In this document: positions 1 through 7,749 of the stretch, one piece after another | How positions within the stretch are numbered: the stretch's first letter is position 1 | How the letters are laid out: each line of letters starts with the position of its first letter | From: Fredinandcohnia onubensis | Lineage (GTDB): Bacteria > Bacillota > Bacilli > Bacillales > Bacillaceae_L | Length of the DNA: 64,000 bases | Reading direction: 5' to 3' | Assembly: GCF_002734285.1 (NCBI RefSeq) | Contig: NZ_NSEA01000014.1 | Coordinates: 177,380 to 241,379 of the forward strand | The notes under the pieces: generated by a model | The model's database searches: none | The model's input: only the letters and a program-made list of their open reading frames with translations | Told to the model about the DNA's origin: nothing | Translations under genes and position numbers: made by a program

Positions 1-705
1 CTGCTCGTGTGTCAGCAATAAAAGATAGGTTCTCCTCTTTCCCTTTATACAGTGGTTTAATTTCTTGGTAAAATTCATACGTGTATTTAAAAGGAACCAT
101 CTTGTCTTTTTCACCATGCCAGAAAAACAATGGTCTTCCGTTTACTTTTTCAGGTTGCATGCTTAAATCATATTTCCGTAATTCTGCATATTTTTCTTCC
201 AAATCAGCATCTGAGAAAGGAAGTTCAATGTCATGTCGCTTCAATTCCTCAATTTGGCCCCGACAGAATTCTTCATAGTAGGGACTCCCCATTAAACTTA
301 CTGCAGTCTTAATCCAAGGATATTGAGTCAGTGCTCCTAACGTCACGATACCTCCCATTGAAGTACCTGCCACACCGATTCTTGCCTCGTCAATTTGGCC
401 TTGGTTTTGTAGCTCGTCCTTAATGATCTGAAGTTCTTTAATTTCATTGACGACAATATCCCAAAACTTAAAATCCATCTCATGATCATCTATGCCATTA
501 TCTCTTTCACCATGATAGTCTGCTTCAGGCAATACTACACGAAATCCTTGTTCTGCATAAAGATAGGCATAGTGTAAATTATGTTCTTTCGCACTACCAA
601 ATCCATGAACAAAGAGGATCAACGGCAACGCTTCATCTTTTAACTGATTTTTAACAATATGTAATGCTGGTATTTCTGCATATTTCTTATTTTCAATAAT
701 AATCA
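1..705 (-). CDS. yitV: Alpha/beta hydrolase (YitV-like esterase), 3' end cut by window edge
   Basis: The first 235 residues are in the window; the C-terminus lies beyond base 1. The N-terminus reads MIIIENKKYAEIPALHIVK, followed by the oxyanion-hole region FVHGFGSAKEHN and the nucleophile elbow GTSMGG, so Ser is the presumed nucleophile. A later FWHGEKDKMVPF stretch looks like the acid region; the catalytic His is outside the window. It closely resembles B. subtilis YitV as I remember it, a prolyl-oligopeptidase/dienelactone-hydrolase-like esterase of unknown substrate. The ATG at 703-705 has an AAGGAG Shine-Dalgarno. It is divergent from yitU, as expected for the yit neighbourhood. Confidence 0.85.
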
Positions 706-782
706 TCTTTTGTATGTACTCCTTTTAAGAAAACTTTTGCCATCCTCTAGTGTATCATTTGTTGGAAGTTTATTGAAAAATA

Positions 783-811
783 TTGACTTTTCAATTGACG
801 ATTATTTTAAT
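783..811 (+). promoter_or_regulatory. Predicted sigma-A promoter for yitU
   Basis: TTGACT at 783-788, a 17-bp spacer and TTTAAT at 806-811, about 50 bases upstream of the yitU start. It is found by pattern only; the -10 differs from consensus at two positions. Confidence 0.45.
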
Positions 812-859
812 ATCTGTTTAAGTTAAGGAAAGAGATAATAGGTTCACAAGGAGATTGAT

Positions 860-1681
860 ATGACTAAACAACACTTAATTGCACTTGACCTAGACGGTAC
901 TCTACTAAAAGATGATAAAACGATCTCAAAAAGAACAAAAGACACGATAGAAAAAGCCAAAAAAGCCGGCCATATGGTGATGATTGCGACAGGAAGACCT
1001 TTCCGTTCGAGCTCAATGTATTACCAAGAACTTAGTCTTACAACACCAATCGTTAACTTTAATGGAGCCTTTGTCCATCATCCACTTGATCAAAAATGGG
1101 GAGTGTATCACGATACACTCGATTTAAAAACAGTAAAAGAAATTGTTAATGTTGCCGATGAGCTCCGTGTAAAAAACATATTAGCGGAAGTAATAGATGA
1201 TGTGTATTTTCATTATCACGATGAAACAATGTTAGATATTTTTGGAATGGGGAAACCAAATATTGAAACGGGTGATTTACGAAAAATTTTAAAACATGAT
1301 CCAACTTCATTATTAATTCACCCTGATGAAGAAATTGCAGATAAAATCCGAAAGTATCTTTCTGACATGCATGCTGAAGTAGTCGATCACCGCAAATGGG
1401 CCGCCCCTTGGCATGTGATTGAAATTGTTAAATCAGGATTAAATAAAGCTGTTGGTATTCAGAAAGTTGCTGACTTTTATCAGATTCCAAAAGACAGAAT
1501 TATTGCTTTTGGAGATGAAGATAATGATTTGGAAATGATTGAATACGCCGGTCACGGGATTGCCATGGGTAACGGGATTGACGAGCTAAAGAGTATTGCT
1601 AACCATGTAACAATGACTAATGAAGAAGACGGAATTGCTCTTTATTTAGAGGATGTTCTAAAATTGCAGAAAAATAAGTAG
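860..1681 (+). CDS. yitU: HAD-superfamily phosphatase (Cof-type), YitU
   Basis: This 273-residue protein has all the Cof/HAD-IIB landmarks: DLDGTLL near residue 10 (motif I, nucleophile Asp), IATGRPF (motif II Thr), a Lys in SGLNKAVG, and FGDEDNDLEM (motif IV acidic pair). The cap domain between motifs II and III has the length normal for this class. Such enzymes dephosphorylate small phosphometabolites such as FMN precursors or sugar phosphates in the cytoplasm; the substrate cannot be read from sequence. The ATG at 860 has an AAGGAG Shine-Dalgarno. B. subtilis YitU is known as one of the phosphatases acting on the riboflavin precursor ARPP, which makes that a plausible role here. Confidence 0.88.
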   Translation: MTKQHLIALDLDGTLLKDDKTISKRTKDTIEKAKKAGHMVMIATGRPFRSSSMYYQELSLTTPIVNFNGAFVHHPLDQKWGVYHDTLDLKTVKEIVNVADELRVKNILAEVIDDVYFHYHDETMLDIFGMGKPNIETGDLRKILKHDPTSLLIHPDEEIADKIRKYLSDMHAEVVDHRKWAAPWHVIEIVKSGLNKAVGIQKVADFYQIPKDRIIAFGDEDNDLEMIEYAGHGIAMGNGIDELKSIANHVTMTNEEDGIALYLEDVLKLQKNK

Positions 1682-1790
1682 GTTGGTTCAGAAATAATTA
1701 CCTGATATAACCCAAACGTAAAACTCAAACAATATAACTAGTGCTACAAAGAAGCACTTCTTTTAAAGCTGTTAAAGGGGGAATTTACGG

Positions 1791-1940
1791 ATGGGTAGTA
1801 ATAAATCAAAACGATTTGTTCATCAAGGTGCAGATGCTGTTCAACAACATGCTCAGCGCTTTCCTTACCGTTCCACTCTAGCTGAAGCAGAAGCAAAGAA
1901 AAAAGCGAATGTCGAAAACTCATCACTTGGAGGAATTTAG
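1791..1940 (+). CDS. Small basic protein of 49 residues, unknown
   Basis: An ATG at 1791 follows AAAGGGGGAA and opens a 49-codon frame starting MGSNKSKRFVHQGADAVQQH and ending at TAG 1938-1940. It is hydrophilic, rich in Ala, Gln and Lys, with no membrane segment or cysteine. Size, composition and an MGxNKxK-like start recall minor small spore or cytosolic proteins of Bacillaceae, but I cannot assign a family. The last codons contain the GGAGG Shine-Dalgarno of the next gene, which starts one base after the stop, so the two are almost certainly co-translated. Confidence 0.7.
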   Translation: MGSNKSKRFVHQGADAVQQHAQRFPYRSTLAEAEAKKKANVENSSLGGI

Positions 1941-1941
1941 T

Positions 1942-2139
1942 ATGGGAAACCGTTTATTCCAAAAGGCTCGTGAAACCGTAGAAGTTGCGAAATTAGCGAG
2001 TGCTGGCCAAAGTGATACATCCTTACAGGATGCTGTTTCGGTTGCTAAAAATGCACTTTCTTCTGCATATGCTAACTCTACAACAGCCGAAAAAGAACAA
2101 CTCCGCGAATTACAAAATGAATTAGACCAACTTCAATAA
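1942..2139 (+). CDS. DUF3813-type small protein
   Basis: This 65-residue protein starts MGNRLFQKARETVEVAK and is predicted to be helical, with an Ala-rich centre and a heptad-like C-terminus (LRELQNELDQL). It resembles the DUF3813 family of Bacillaceae proteins by my recollection; function is unknown. The start ATG at 1942 is chosen because GGAGG lies about 8 bases upstream, inside the end of the preceding 49-codon gene. An upstream in-frame start at 1909 exists but would overlap that gene and lacks a Shine-Dalgarno. A strong hairpin at 2163-2187 follows. Confidence 0.75.
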   Translation: MGNRLFQKARETVEVAKLASAGQSDTSLQDAVSVAKNALSSAYANSTTAEKEQLRELQNELDQLQ

Positions 2140-2149
2140 TCTTTGGCTA

Positions 2150-2187
2150 ATTCAAGAAAAACAGGGTCAGACTCAACGTCTGACCCT
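2150..2187 (-). terminator. Intrinsic terminator, probably bidirectional
   Basis: A perfect 10-bp stem (2163-2172 with 2178-2187, AGGGTCAGAC/GTCTGACCCT) has a 5-base loop. On the minus strand it is followed by GTTTTTCTTG, a good U-tract for the lipoprotein gene ending at 2198. On the plus strand the tail is weaker (TCCCCTAATTTTA) but it may also stop the DUF3813 transcript. Confidence 0.8.
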
Positions 2188-2197
2188 TCCCCTAATT

Positions 2198-3088
2198 TTA
2201 TTGGAATTGTTGAAGTTTTGCATGATAAAGATTTGTGATAGAACCGTCTTTTGCACTTCTTTCGTATAAATGAAGAATCAATGCTCCATTTGTCGGAATT
2301 TTATCCTTAGGAATCGAAATGTTAATTTCAAATGGTGACCACGCTGGTGCACCCTCTGATGCCGTTTGAAGTGTTTCAGGAATTACATAATCATGCCCAT
2401 CCTCTACAGCATAGAAGAAGGTTGCTTCAAATACTCTTACTTCCCCAGTTACCGTATATTCACCATTTTCACCTAGTACTCGAACATTACGAAATGCTGT
2501 ATTTCCTTCTTCAGGAATTGTAAAACTCTCTTCTGCCTGTAATGCATTGCTTTCAATTTTTTGTCCATTAACTTCTGATGCTGTTATGAAAATATGTGCT
2601 TTATATTCTCCGGGAGCAAGCCTCGTTCCCTCGTTTGAAGTGTAATCCCATGGCTCTTCCCAAACCTTTTCTTGACCAGGCTTTAATTCCATTTCCTCTA
2701 TTGACTGGATAAACATTTTATCGATTGAATAGCGGTAAACTTCCTTTCCATCTGCATCCTTCACAATAATTTCATATTTTTGACCAGATGGTATCGTCAG
2801 TTTTACAGGATTGTCGCTTGTGTTTTTAATTGTAATAGTAAAAGTTGCTTCGTTTTCCCCTGTTTTAATTGAAAGGTCAGTTTGAAGTTTTTCAACCACG
2901 TTCTCTTCACCCCCAGGTTCTTCACCCTCTTGTGTTGGTGGTGTTTCTTTTTCTGTATCTACTTCTTCACCACCACCTGAATTTACTGGAAGTGCCTCTT
3001 CGGTTTTAGTTGAGCCACATCCTGTGATGATAAATAGACTCATTACAAATACTAAAGTCACTAGAAGCCATTTTCTCATGTTTGTCAC
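2198..3088 (-). CDS. Lipoprotein with BsuPI and Gmad2 domains
   Basis: This 296-residue protein has an N-terminal lipoprotein signal (MRKWLLVTLVFVMSLFII, lipobox ITGC) and an acidic Gly/Glu-rich linker to about residue 65. Residues ~70-175 resemble the BsuPI (intracellular proteinase inhibitor) beta-sandwich, with KTGENEATFTITIKN and a W-x-x-P-W-D pattern. Residues ~190-295 resemble the Gmad2 immunoglobulin-like domain found in sporulation and germination proteins (NVRVLGENGEYTVTGEVRVF ... LHLYERSAKDGS). It is expected outside the membrane, anchored by lipid. The domain pair suggests an envelope or spore-membrane role; no enzymatic residues are evident. It appears monocistronic. Confidence 0.8.
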   Translation of the reverse strand: MTNMRKWLLVTLVFVMSLFIITGCGSTKTEEALPVNSGGGEEVDTEKETPPTQEGEEPGGEENVVEKLQTDLSIKTGENEATFTITIKNTSDNPVKLTIPSGQKYEIIVKDADGKEVYRYSIDKMFIQSIEEMELKPGQEKVWEEPWDYTSNEGTRLAPGEYKAHIFITASEVNGQKIESNALQAEESFTIPEEGNTAFRNVRVLGENGEYTVTGEVRVFEATFFYAVEDGHDYVIPETLQTASEGAPAWSPFEINISIPKDKIPTNGALILHLYERSAKDGSITNLYHAKLQQFQ

Positions 3089-3128
3089 CCCTTTACTCTA
3101 TTTGTCGAAGTCTCCTACTAAAAAGTTA

Positions 3129-3971
3129 CTACTCTTTGCGAAATAATCCATAAACGCCAATTGTTTGTACAATATTTGTAAATGCATGAGGGTCAACTTC
3201 TTTTATTATACGCTCTAAGTCATATAATTCATATCTTGTTAAAACAATCATTAACATGTCCTTCGTCTCACTTGAAAATGCTCCTTTGGCAGGTATCAAC
3301 GTAATTCCTCTTACTAAATTTGAATGAATTGCACTTTTTAATTCGTCCGCTTTCTTCGTAACAATCATCGCTGTAACCTTTACATGACTTGTATGTACTG
3401 TGTCAATAACCTTAGTCAACACATACAAAGCAACGAGTGTATATAATGCCTTTTCCCAACCAAATAAAAATCCTGCAGTAATAATGATTAGCCCGTTAAG
3501 TGTAAAAATATAGGTACCAATTGGCTTATCTTTTGATCTTGATAATACAAGCGCTATAATATCAAGACCACCTGTAGATGCTCCCCACTTTAAGGTAAGA
3601 CCGATTCCAATTGCTTGTATGACGGCCCCAAATACAGCATTTAGCAAAATATCATTTGAGATGCGTTCGAGTGGGATAATCGCCAAGAATAACGTTGTCA
3701 GTGCAACAGAAATAAAGCTATAAAGGGTAAATGACTTACCTACCTTTTTCCATCCCAAAATCGCAACGGGTATGTTTAATAATAGTAGTATCACACCTGT
3801 TGAAATATGAATTGGGGTGTAATCACCAAGGATTCTAAACAAAAGCTGTGACACACCAGTAAAACCAGAAGAATAAACATCAGCTGGAATTAAAAAAAGA
3901 TTTAGGGCAGCAGCATTTAGTAGTGCACCAAAAGTCACAATCAATATTTTTTTTACTTCTCTATTCACCAT
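3129..3971 (-). CDS. yitT: YitT-family membrane protein
   Basis: This 280-residue protein has about five hydrophobic N-terminal segments (for example VKKILIVTFGALLNAAALNLF) and a cytoplasmic C-terminal DUF2179-type domain. YitT hallmarks are visible: SSGFTGVSQLL near residue 35, KWGASTGGLDI near 128, and the C-terminal TSHVKVTAMIVTKKADEL and AKGAFSSETKDMLMIVLTR. The family is widespread in Firmicutes with no settled function; a transport or small-ligand sensing role is only inferred. Its length is typical. It diverges from yitS, with a 157-base intergenic region likely holding both promoters. Confidence 0.9.
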   Translation of the reverse strand: MVNREVKKILIVTFGALLNAAALNLFLIPADVYSSGFTGVSQLLFRILGDYTPIHISTGVILLLLNIPVAILGWKKVGKSFTLYSFISVALTTLFLAIIPLERISNDILLNAVFGAVIQAIGIGLTLKWGASTGGLDIIALVLSRSKDKPIGTYIFTLNGLIIITAGFLFGWEKALYTLVALYVLTKVIDTVHTSHVKVTAMIVTKKADELKSAIHSNLVRGITLIPAKGAFSSETKDMLMIVLTRYELYDLERIIKEVDPHAFTNIVQTIGVYGLFRKE

Positions 3972-4128
3972 TCAAATAGTCCTCCTGGAACAACATTCTT
4001 CAATCCTAGTAGTAAATTAGTCGTCATACAAAATTTTTCCTCAATTGTTGTATTTTTATCCAATACTCGCTACACTTACGATAGGCAAGTTTGTTTCAAA
4101 TTTGACCAAAGAAAAGAAGGTGAGACTT

Positions 4129-4992
4129 TTGACCGTTAGAATTCTTACTGATAGCGGTAGTGACCTACCACTTCAATTTTTCAAAGAAAATAATGTTACA
4201 TTATTCTCCTTAGGAGTTCATCTAGATGGGCAAGATTACGAAGATATTGCAACAATTAACCCTGTAAAAGTATTTGAAGCGATGCGAAATGGGAGTGCAC
4301 CTAAAACATCCCAAGTTCCTCCACACCGTTTTAAAGAGGTTTTTACTGAAATTGCAAAAGAAAAACAATCTGCTGTCTATATTTCCTTTTCATCACAATT
4401 GTCAGGAACCTATCAAACAGCAGTGATGATGAGCGAGGAAGTAAGAGAAGATTATCCAGACCTTGACTTAACAATTGTGGACACAAAATGTGCGTCCCTT
4501 GGCCAGGGTCTTGTTGTTAAAGCTGCGGCTGAGCTTGCTAGCAAAGGTGCTTCAAAGGATGAAGTTGTGAACCTTGCTAAATTTTACAGTACTCATATGG
4601 AGCATCTTTTCACTGTGGATGACCTTGAATATTTAGCACGTGGGGGAAGAATTAGTAAGGCTTCCGCTTTTGTTGGTGGACTTTTAAACATAAAACCACT
4701 TTTAAATGTTGAAGATGGAAAGCTTATCCCACTTGAGAAAATTCGAGGTAAAAAGAAAGTGTATAAGCGAATCGTTGAGTTGATGGAAGAGCGCGGGACT
4801 GATTTATCAAAGCAAACGATTGGAATTAGTCATGGAGATGTAGAAACTGAGGCACTTGAGGTAAAGAAATTATTTGAAGAAAAATTCGGATGTAACTCCT
4901 TCTTTATTAATGTAATCGGTGCTGCGATTGGTTCTCATGCTGGTCCAGGAACGATTTCGATCTTCTTCCTAAACGAATTGCCAAACAGCTAA
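4129..4992 (+). CDS. yitS: DegV-family fatty-acid-binding protein, YitS
   Basis: DegV proteins bind fatty acids; in Gram-positives such proteins (FakB) present them to the FakA kinase. The motif RILTDSGSDLP at the N-terminus, ISFSSQLSGTYQ near residue 85, DLEYLARGGRI near 165 and the C-terminal GAAIGSHAGPGT are all diagnostic. I start it at TTG 4129 because AAGGTGAG lies just upstream at the right spacing, giving 287 residues. A frame opening at 4045 would add 28 non-conserved residues without a Shine-Dalgarno. No fakA is in the window, so the kinase partner would be elsewhere. Confidence 0.88.
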   Translation: MTVRILTDSGSDLPLQFFKENNVTLFSLGVHLDGQDYEDIATINPVKVFEAMRNGSAPKTSQVPPHRFKEVFTEIAKEKQSAVYISFSSQLSGTYQTAVMMSEEVREDYPDLDLTIVDTKCASLGQGLVVKAAAELASKGASKDEVVNLAKFYSTHMEHLFTVDDLEYLARGGRISKASAFVGGLLNIKPLLNVEDGKLIPLEKIRGKKKVYKRIVELMEERGTDLSKQTIGISHGDVETEALEVKKLFEEKFGCNSFFINVIGAAIGSHAGPGTISIFFLNELPNS

Positions 4993-5056
4993 TCTTACAT
5001 AGTTTGAAAAACGACTGGATATCCTAAATTTGAACGGATTGAAGGGAGTGTTATTT

Positions 5057-5188
5057 ATGCCAAAAACAAGTGACAATGATAAAAAAGCAAAAGATAACAA
5101 TGCATTACGCCATGAAAAGAATATGATGAGAGAAAAGAATCGTCAGGCGGGCAAACATCAATATTCAAAGAAAACAGATCATCTTTAA
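5057..5188 (+). CDS. DUF3941-like small protein
   Basis: A 43-codon frame with ATG at 5057 follows GAAGGGAGTG. The product begins MPKTSDNDKKAKDNNALRHE and ends in SKKTDHL: very hydrophilic, Lys/Asn-rich, without hydrophobic segments. It matches my memory of the DUF3941 family of Bacillaceae micro-proteins, whose function is unknown. A hairpin directly downstream supports a real short transcript. Confidence 0.78.
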   Translation: MPKTSDNDKKAKDNNALRHEKNMMREKNRQAGKHQYSKKTDHL

Positions 5189-5197
5189 AATGAAACG

Positions 5198-5228
5198 AAA
5201 CGCATCGGTAACAGCCGATGCGTTTTTC
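5198..5228 (+). terminator. Terminator between the DUF3941-like gene and cvfB
   Basis: Stem AAACGCATCGG (5198-5208) pairs with CCGATGCGTTT (5214-5224), followed by TTCTTT. The genes converge here, so it may serve both, but the U-tract is better on the plus strand. Confidence 0.8.
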
Positions 5229-5229
5229 T

Positions 5230-6093
5230 TTACTCTTCTTTTTTAAAGTATGTCCAACCATCCTCTTGGTATACTTTTCCTTCTTTCATTAGCTTTCCAA
5301 TTGCTCGTTTAAACGCTGCTTTACTCATGTCAAACCTGGCTGAAATATCTTCGGGAGAGCTTTTATCCCAATATGGCATTGCCCCACCACGGCTTTCTAT
5401 ATACTGATAAATTTTTCCAGCATCGTCTCCCATTATTTCATGACTTCGGCCCATTAGCGACACATTTACAGTCCCATCTTCCTTTACGTCAATAATTCGC
5501 CCTTGCACCTTTTCTCCGACTCTTGGTTCCCTTGTTCTTTGAGACTCGTGGATAAAGCCGAGGAACCCTTCCTCTGAAATCATAAAAGAGCCAACCATTA
5601 ATAATCGGTAAACAGTTCCAGTTATGTTTTTATTAAAATCTTTTCTTGTAGCTGGTTTTGAAATAGAACGAATGACATCCTCAGTCGCAAGCTTTCCAAA
5701 AAGTCGTCCGTTTTTATCTGTTCGCAATGAAATATATAGTTGATCGCCTGGCTCTGGCCAAAGATCCCACACCTCATGCAAATCATCCTTTGAGACTAAA
5801 ATATCCTTACTAATCCCAATATCAACAAAAACTCCCAATTCACGTTTGACCTCAACTACACCGGCCCAATCATAGGTATCGATTTGAATAGTCGGTATTG
5901 TCATAGAGGCTGCCAGTCTTCCTTGATGATCTTGAAAAAGAAAAACAGTTACGTCCTCTTCCGGATCGAATCCGTCTATAATTTCATTTTCATGTAAAAG
6001 CACATCTTCTTCACCGTTTGTTAAAAAATAGCCAAACGGAGCATCTCTATCTACACGTAAAGTTACAACCGTACCCGGTATTAATTCATTCAT
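5230..6093 (-). CDS. cvfB: CvfB/YitL S1-like RNA-binding protein
   Basis: This 287-residue protein is of the CvfB (conserved virulence factor B) family: three tandem S1-type OB folds followed by a winged-helix domain. Visible features are the N-terminal LIPGTVVTLRVDRDAPFGYF, the second OB strand GVVEVKRELGVFVDIGIS, the third GRIIDVKEDGTVNVSLMGR, and the C-terminal winged helix with SPEDISARFDMSKAAFKRAIG. The family binds RNA and affects expression of virulence and regulatory genes in staphylococci; the role here is inferred to be post-transcriptional. It diverges from yitK/yajQ. B. subtilis YitL is the positional counterpart. Confidence 0.9.
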   Translation of the reverse strand: MNELIPGTVVTLRVDRDAPFGYFLTNGEEDVLLHENEIIDGFDPEEDVTVFLFQDHQGRLAASMTIPTIQIDTYDWAGVVEVKRELGVFVDIGISKDILVSKDDLHEVWDLWPEPGDQLYISLRTDKNGRLFGKLATEDVIRSISKPATRKDFNKNITGTVYRLLMVGSFMISEEGFLGFIHESQRTREPRVGEKVQGRIIDVKEDGTVNVSLMGRSHEIMGDDAGKIYQYIESRGGAMPYWDKSSPEDISARFDMSKAAFKRAIGKLMKEGKVYQEDGWTYFKKEE

Positions 6094-6194
6094 TTATTAA
6101 AGCCCTCTTTCTTATGTACTTAGCTTATCTTGCTATTGTCTTTCATAGTATAGACGTTTACGACCATCATTTACTAGTATTGTTTTGGAAAAAG

Positions 6195-6223
6195 TTGTCC
6201 TAATTGCTAAGATTGACTATAAT
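6195..6223 (+). promoter_or_regulatory. Predicted sigma-A promoter for the YajQ-family gene
   Basis: TTGTCC at 6195-6200, exactly 17 bases, then TATAAT at 6218-6223, 34 bases before the start codon. This is the cleanest vegetative promoter I could find in the window. Confidence 0.65.
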
Positions 6224-6257
6224 CAAGGGAAATAAACTATTTTTTTGGAGGTTGGCA

Positions 6258-6749
6258 ATGGCAAAGGAAAGCTCATTCGATATTGTGTCAAAGGTAGATT
6301 TGCCTGAAGTAACAAATGCAATAAGTATTGCAAAAAAAGAGATTCAAACTCGGTATGATTTCAAAGGTAGTAAAAGTGACATCACGCTTGATAAGGAAGA
6401 ACTTGTTTTAATATCTGATGACGAGTACAAACTGGAGCAACTGAAGGATGTTCTGATCAGTAAAATGATTAAGCGTGGGGTTCCAACTCGTAATATTGAT
6501 TATGGAAAAATTGAAAATGCATCTGGTGGAACCGTACGTCAACGTGCGAAACTCATTCAAGGCATTGACAAGGAGAACGCGAAGAAGATTAACACCATTA
6601 TTAAAAATAGCGGCCTAAAAGTAAAGAGCCAGGTTCAGGATGATCAAGTTCGTGTAACAGGAAAAAGCAGAGATGAACTTCAACAAATTATCAACGCCAT
6701 CCGTGAAGCCGATTTACCGATTGATGTGCAGTTTATAAACTACAGATAA
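6258..6749 (+). CDS. yitK: YajQ/UPF0234 family protein (YitK)
   Basis: A 163-residue protein that begins [18 protein letters not shown] and contains [14 protein letters not shown] sequence ([14 protein letters not shown]), the diagnostic YajQ opening. YajQ proteins have two ferredoxin-like folds and bind nucleotides or nucleic acid; in Xanthomonas a homologue is a cyclic-di-GMP effector. The ATG at 6258 is preceded by TTTGGAGG at ideal spacing; the longer frame from 6204 overlaps the promoter and is rejected. A terminator hairpin follows the stop directly, so it is monocistronic. Confidence 0.93.
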   Translation: MAKESSFDIVSKVDLPEVTNAISIAKKEIQTRYDFKGSKSDITLDKEELVLISDDEYKLEQLKDVLISKMIKRGVPTRNIDYGKIENASGGTVRQRAKLIQGIDKENAKKINTIIKNSGLKVKSQVQDDQVRVTGKSRDELQQIINAIREADLPIDVQFINYR

Positions 6750-6753
6750 TAAG

Positions 6754-6787
6754 AATGCAGCGGACTAATACCCGCTGCATTTTTTTA
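6754..6787 (+). terminator. Intrinsic terminator after yitK
   Basis: AATGCAGCGG (6754-6763) pairs with CCGCTGCATT (6772-6781), followed by a run of T. It may also end ytoQ from the opposite strand. Confidence 0.85.
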
Positions 6788-7225
6788 TTCAAATATGTAA
6801 GTTAACACTTCTAGTGCTTGATCAACTGTTTCAACAGTGACGTTTGCTTTATTGGATAGTTCCTTTAATGGATGAATCAGTGATGGTGGTCTAACAATAA
6901 TGGTTGGTTTATTCATCGTAATGGCTGCACTCGCATCCATTGCTGTATTCCACTGTTTGTATTTTTCCCCGAACAAAGCAATGACCACATCAGACTTTTG
7001 CATTAATACTTGTGTTCTGAAATTATTAATGGCTGATGCTGCATCGTCCTTGTAATAACTACCAGGTTGTTCACCCAAAATTTGTTCTCCAATATCATCA
7101 GACTTATCATGGTCGGTTTGTGGTCCAACAAATGTTAACGGAAGATTTTTTGACTTCGCTTTATCCTTAATTTCCTCTCGCCAATTGTCATGAATTTGCC
7201 CAGCTAAATATACTGTTAATTCCAT
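6785..7225 (-). CDS. ytoQ: YtoQ family protein
   Basis: This 146-residue protein starts MELTVYLAGQIHDNWREEI and contains FVGPQTDHDKSDDIGE and IALFGEKYKQWNTAMDASAAI, followed by HPLKELSNKANVTVETV. These match B. subtilis YtoQ closely from memory. The fold is related to nucleoside 2-deoxyribosyltransferases (Rossmann-like, N-terminal LAG plus a mid-protein Asp/Glu pocket), which hints at nucleotide or sugar-nucleotide binding, but no activity is established to my knowledge. It has an AGGAGGAGAAAAC Shine-Dalgarno. It follows the two-component operon on the same strand after a 144-base gap. Confidence 0.9.
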   Translation of the reverse strand: MELTVYLAGQIHDNWREEIKDKAKSKNLPLTFVGPQTDHDKSDDIGEQILGEQPGSYYKDDAASAINNFRTQVLMQKSDVVIALFGEKYKQWNTAMDASAAITMNKPTIIVRPPSLIHPLKELSNKANVTVETVDQALEVLTYIFE

Positions 7226-7369
7226 GTTTTCTCCTCCTATTCTCTTTTCATTATCTTATCATACAACTATGACTATTTTACAAATTTATACATTATGATT
7301 TCATCTTCATAATGCGTATCACTAAAATAAATAGAAGACCTCCTTTTAAGAAAGTCTCCTGACTAAAAC

Positions 7370-7573
7370 TTAGTAAAAACCAACAACTTGCAAAACAAGC
7401 ACGCCCACGATTGATATAATACTGCCTGTTAAAAGCACTATAAGAAGAGTCCTTAATTTCCTTGTATCTATCCAAACGACGCCCCCAACCAAAATTGTAA
7501 ACAGCAATCCAAAAAAGAGAGATGCATATGGATTTGTCGGGGTGATCCAATCATTTACACTTAGGAAATCCAT
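7370..7573 (-). CDS. Small two-helix membrane protein, unknown
   Basis: A 67-residue protein with two predicted transmembrane segments (YASLFFGLLFTILVGGVVW and LLIVLLTGSIISIVGVLVLQ) separated by the basic loop IDTRKLR. The ATG at 7571-7573 has AGGAG upstream. It is the last gene of the minus-strand operon that starts with the response regulator at 12722 and lies 16 bases after the 48-residue membrane protein. I do not recognise a family. An overlapping frame at 7293-7550 lacks membrane character and a Shine-Dalgarno and is not called. Confidence 0.7.
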   Translation of the reverse strand: MDFLSVNDWITPTNPYASLFFGLLFTILVGGVVWIDTRKLRTLLIVLLTGSIISIVGVLVLQVVGFY

Positions 7574-7589
7574 TTACTCAACTCCTACT

Positions 7590-7736
7590 CTAGGATTGTA
7601 TCGCAGGTGTACTCAAGAAAACTGTAAGTCCCCCTGCAATCGCCAAAACCACTCCTACGGGGGTATATGACGATAAGTAAATACCTAACGGGAAAACAAG
7701 CGCCCCAAGAACGAATAATACCTTTGCGATTTTCAT
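7590..7736 (-). CDS. 48-residue membrane protein, unknown
   Basis: A short frame with ATG at 7734-7736 preceded by GAAGAGGTGAGGTT. The product begins MKIAKVLFVLGALVFPLGIY and has two hydrophobic stretches separated by a short SSYTPV turn, so it is probably a hairpin in the membrane. It lies 13 bases after the M48 protease stop and 16 bases before the 67-residue membrane protein, making co-translation likely. No family recognised; it could be a small regulator or substrate of the neighbouring protease. Confidence 0.68.
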   Translation of the reverse strand: MKIAKVLFVLGALVFPLGIYLSSYTPVGVVLAIAGGLTVFLSTPAIQS

Positions 7737-7749
7737 AACCTCACCTCTT

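Noticed and set aside
7293..7550. 85-codon minus-strand frame overlapping the 67-residue membrane protein
   Set aside because: The other frame has a Shine-Dalgarno, coherent membrane helices and operon spacing; this one has none.
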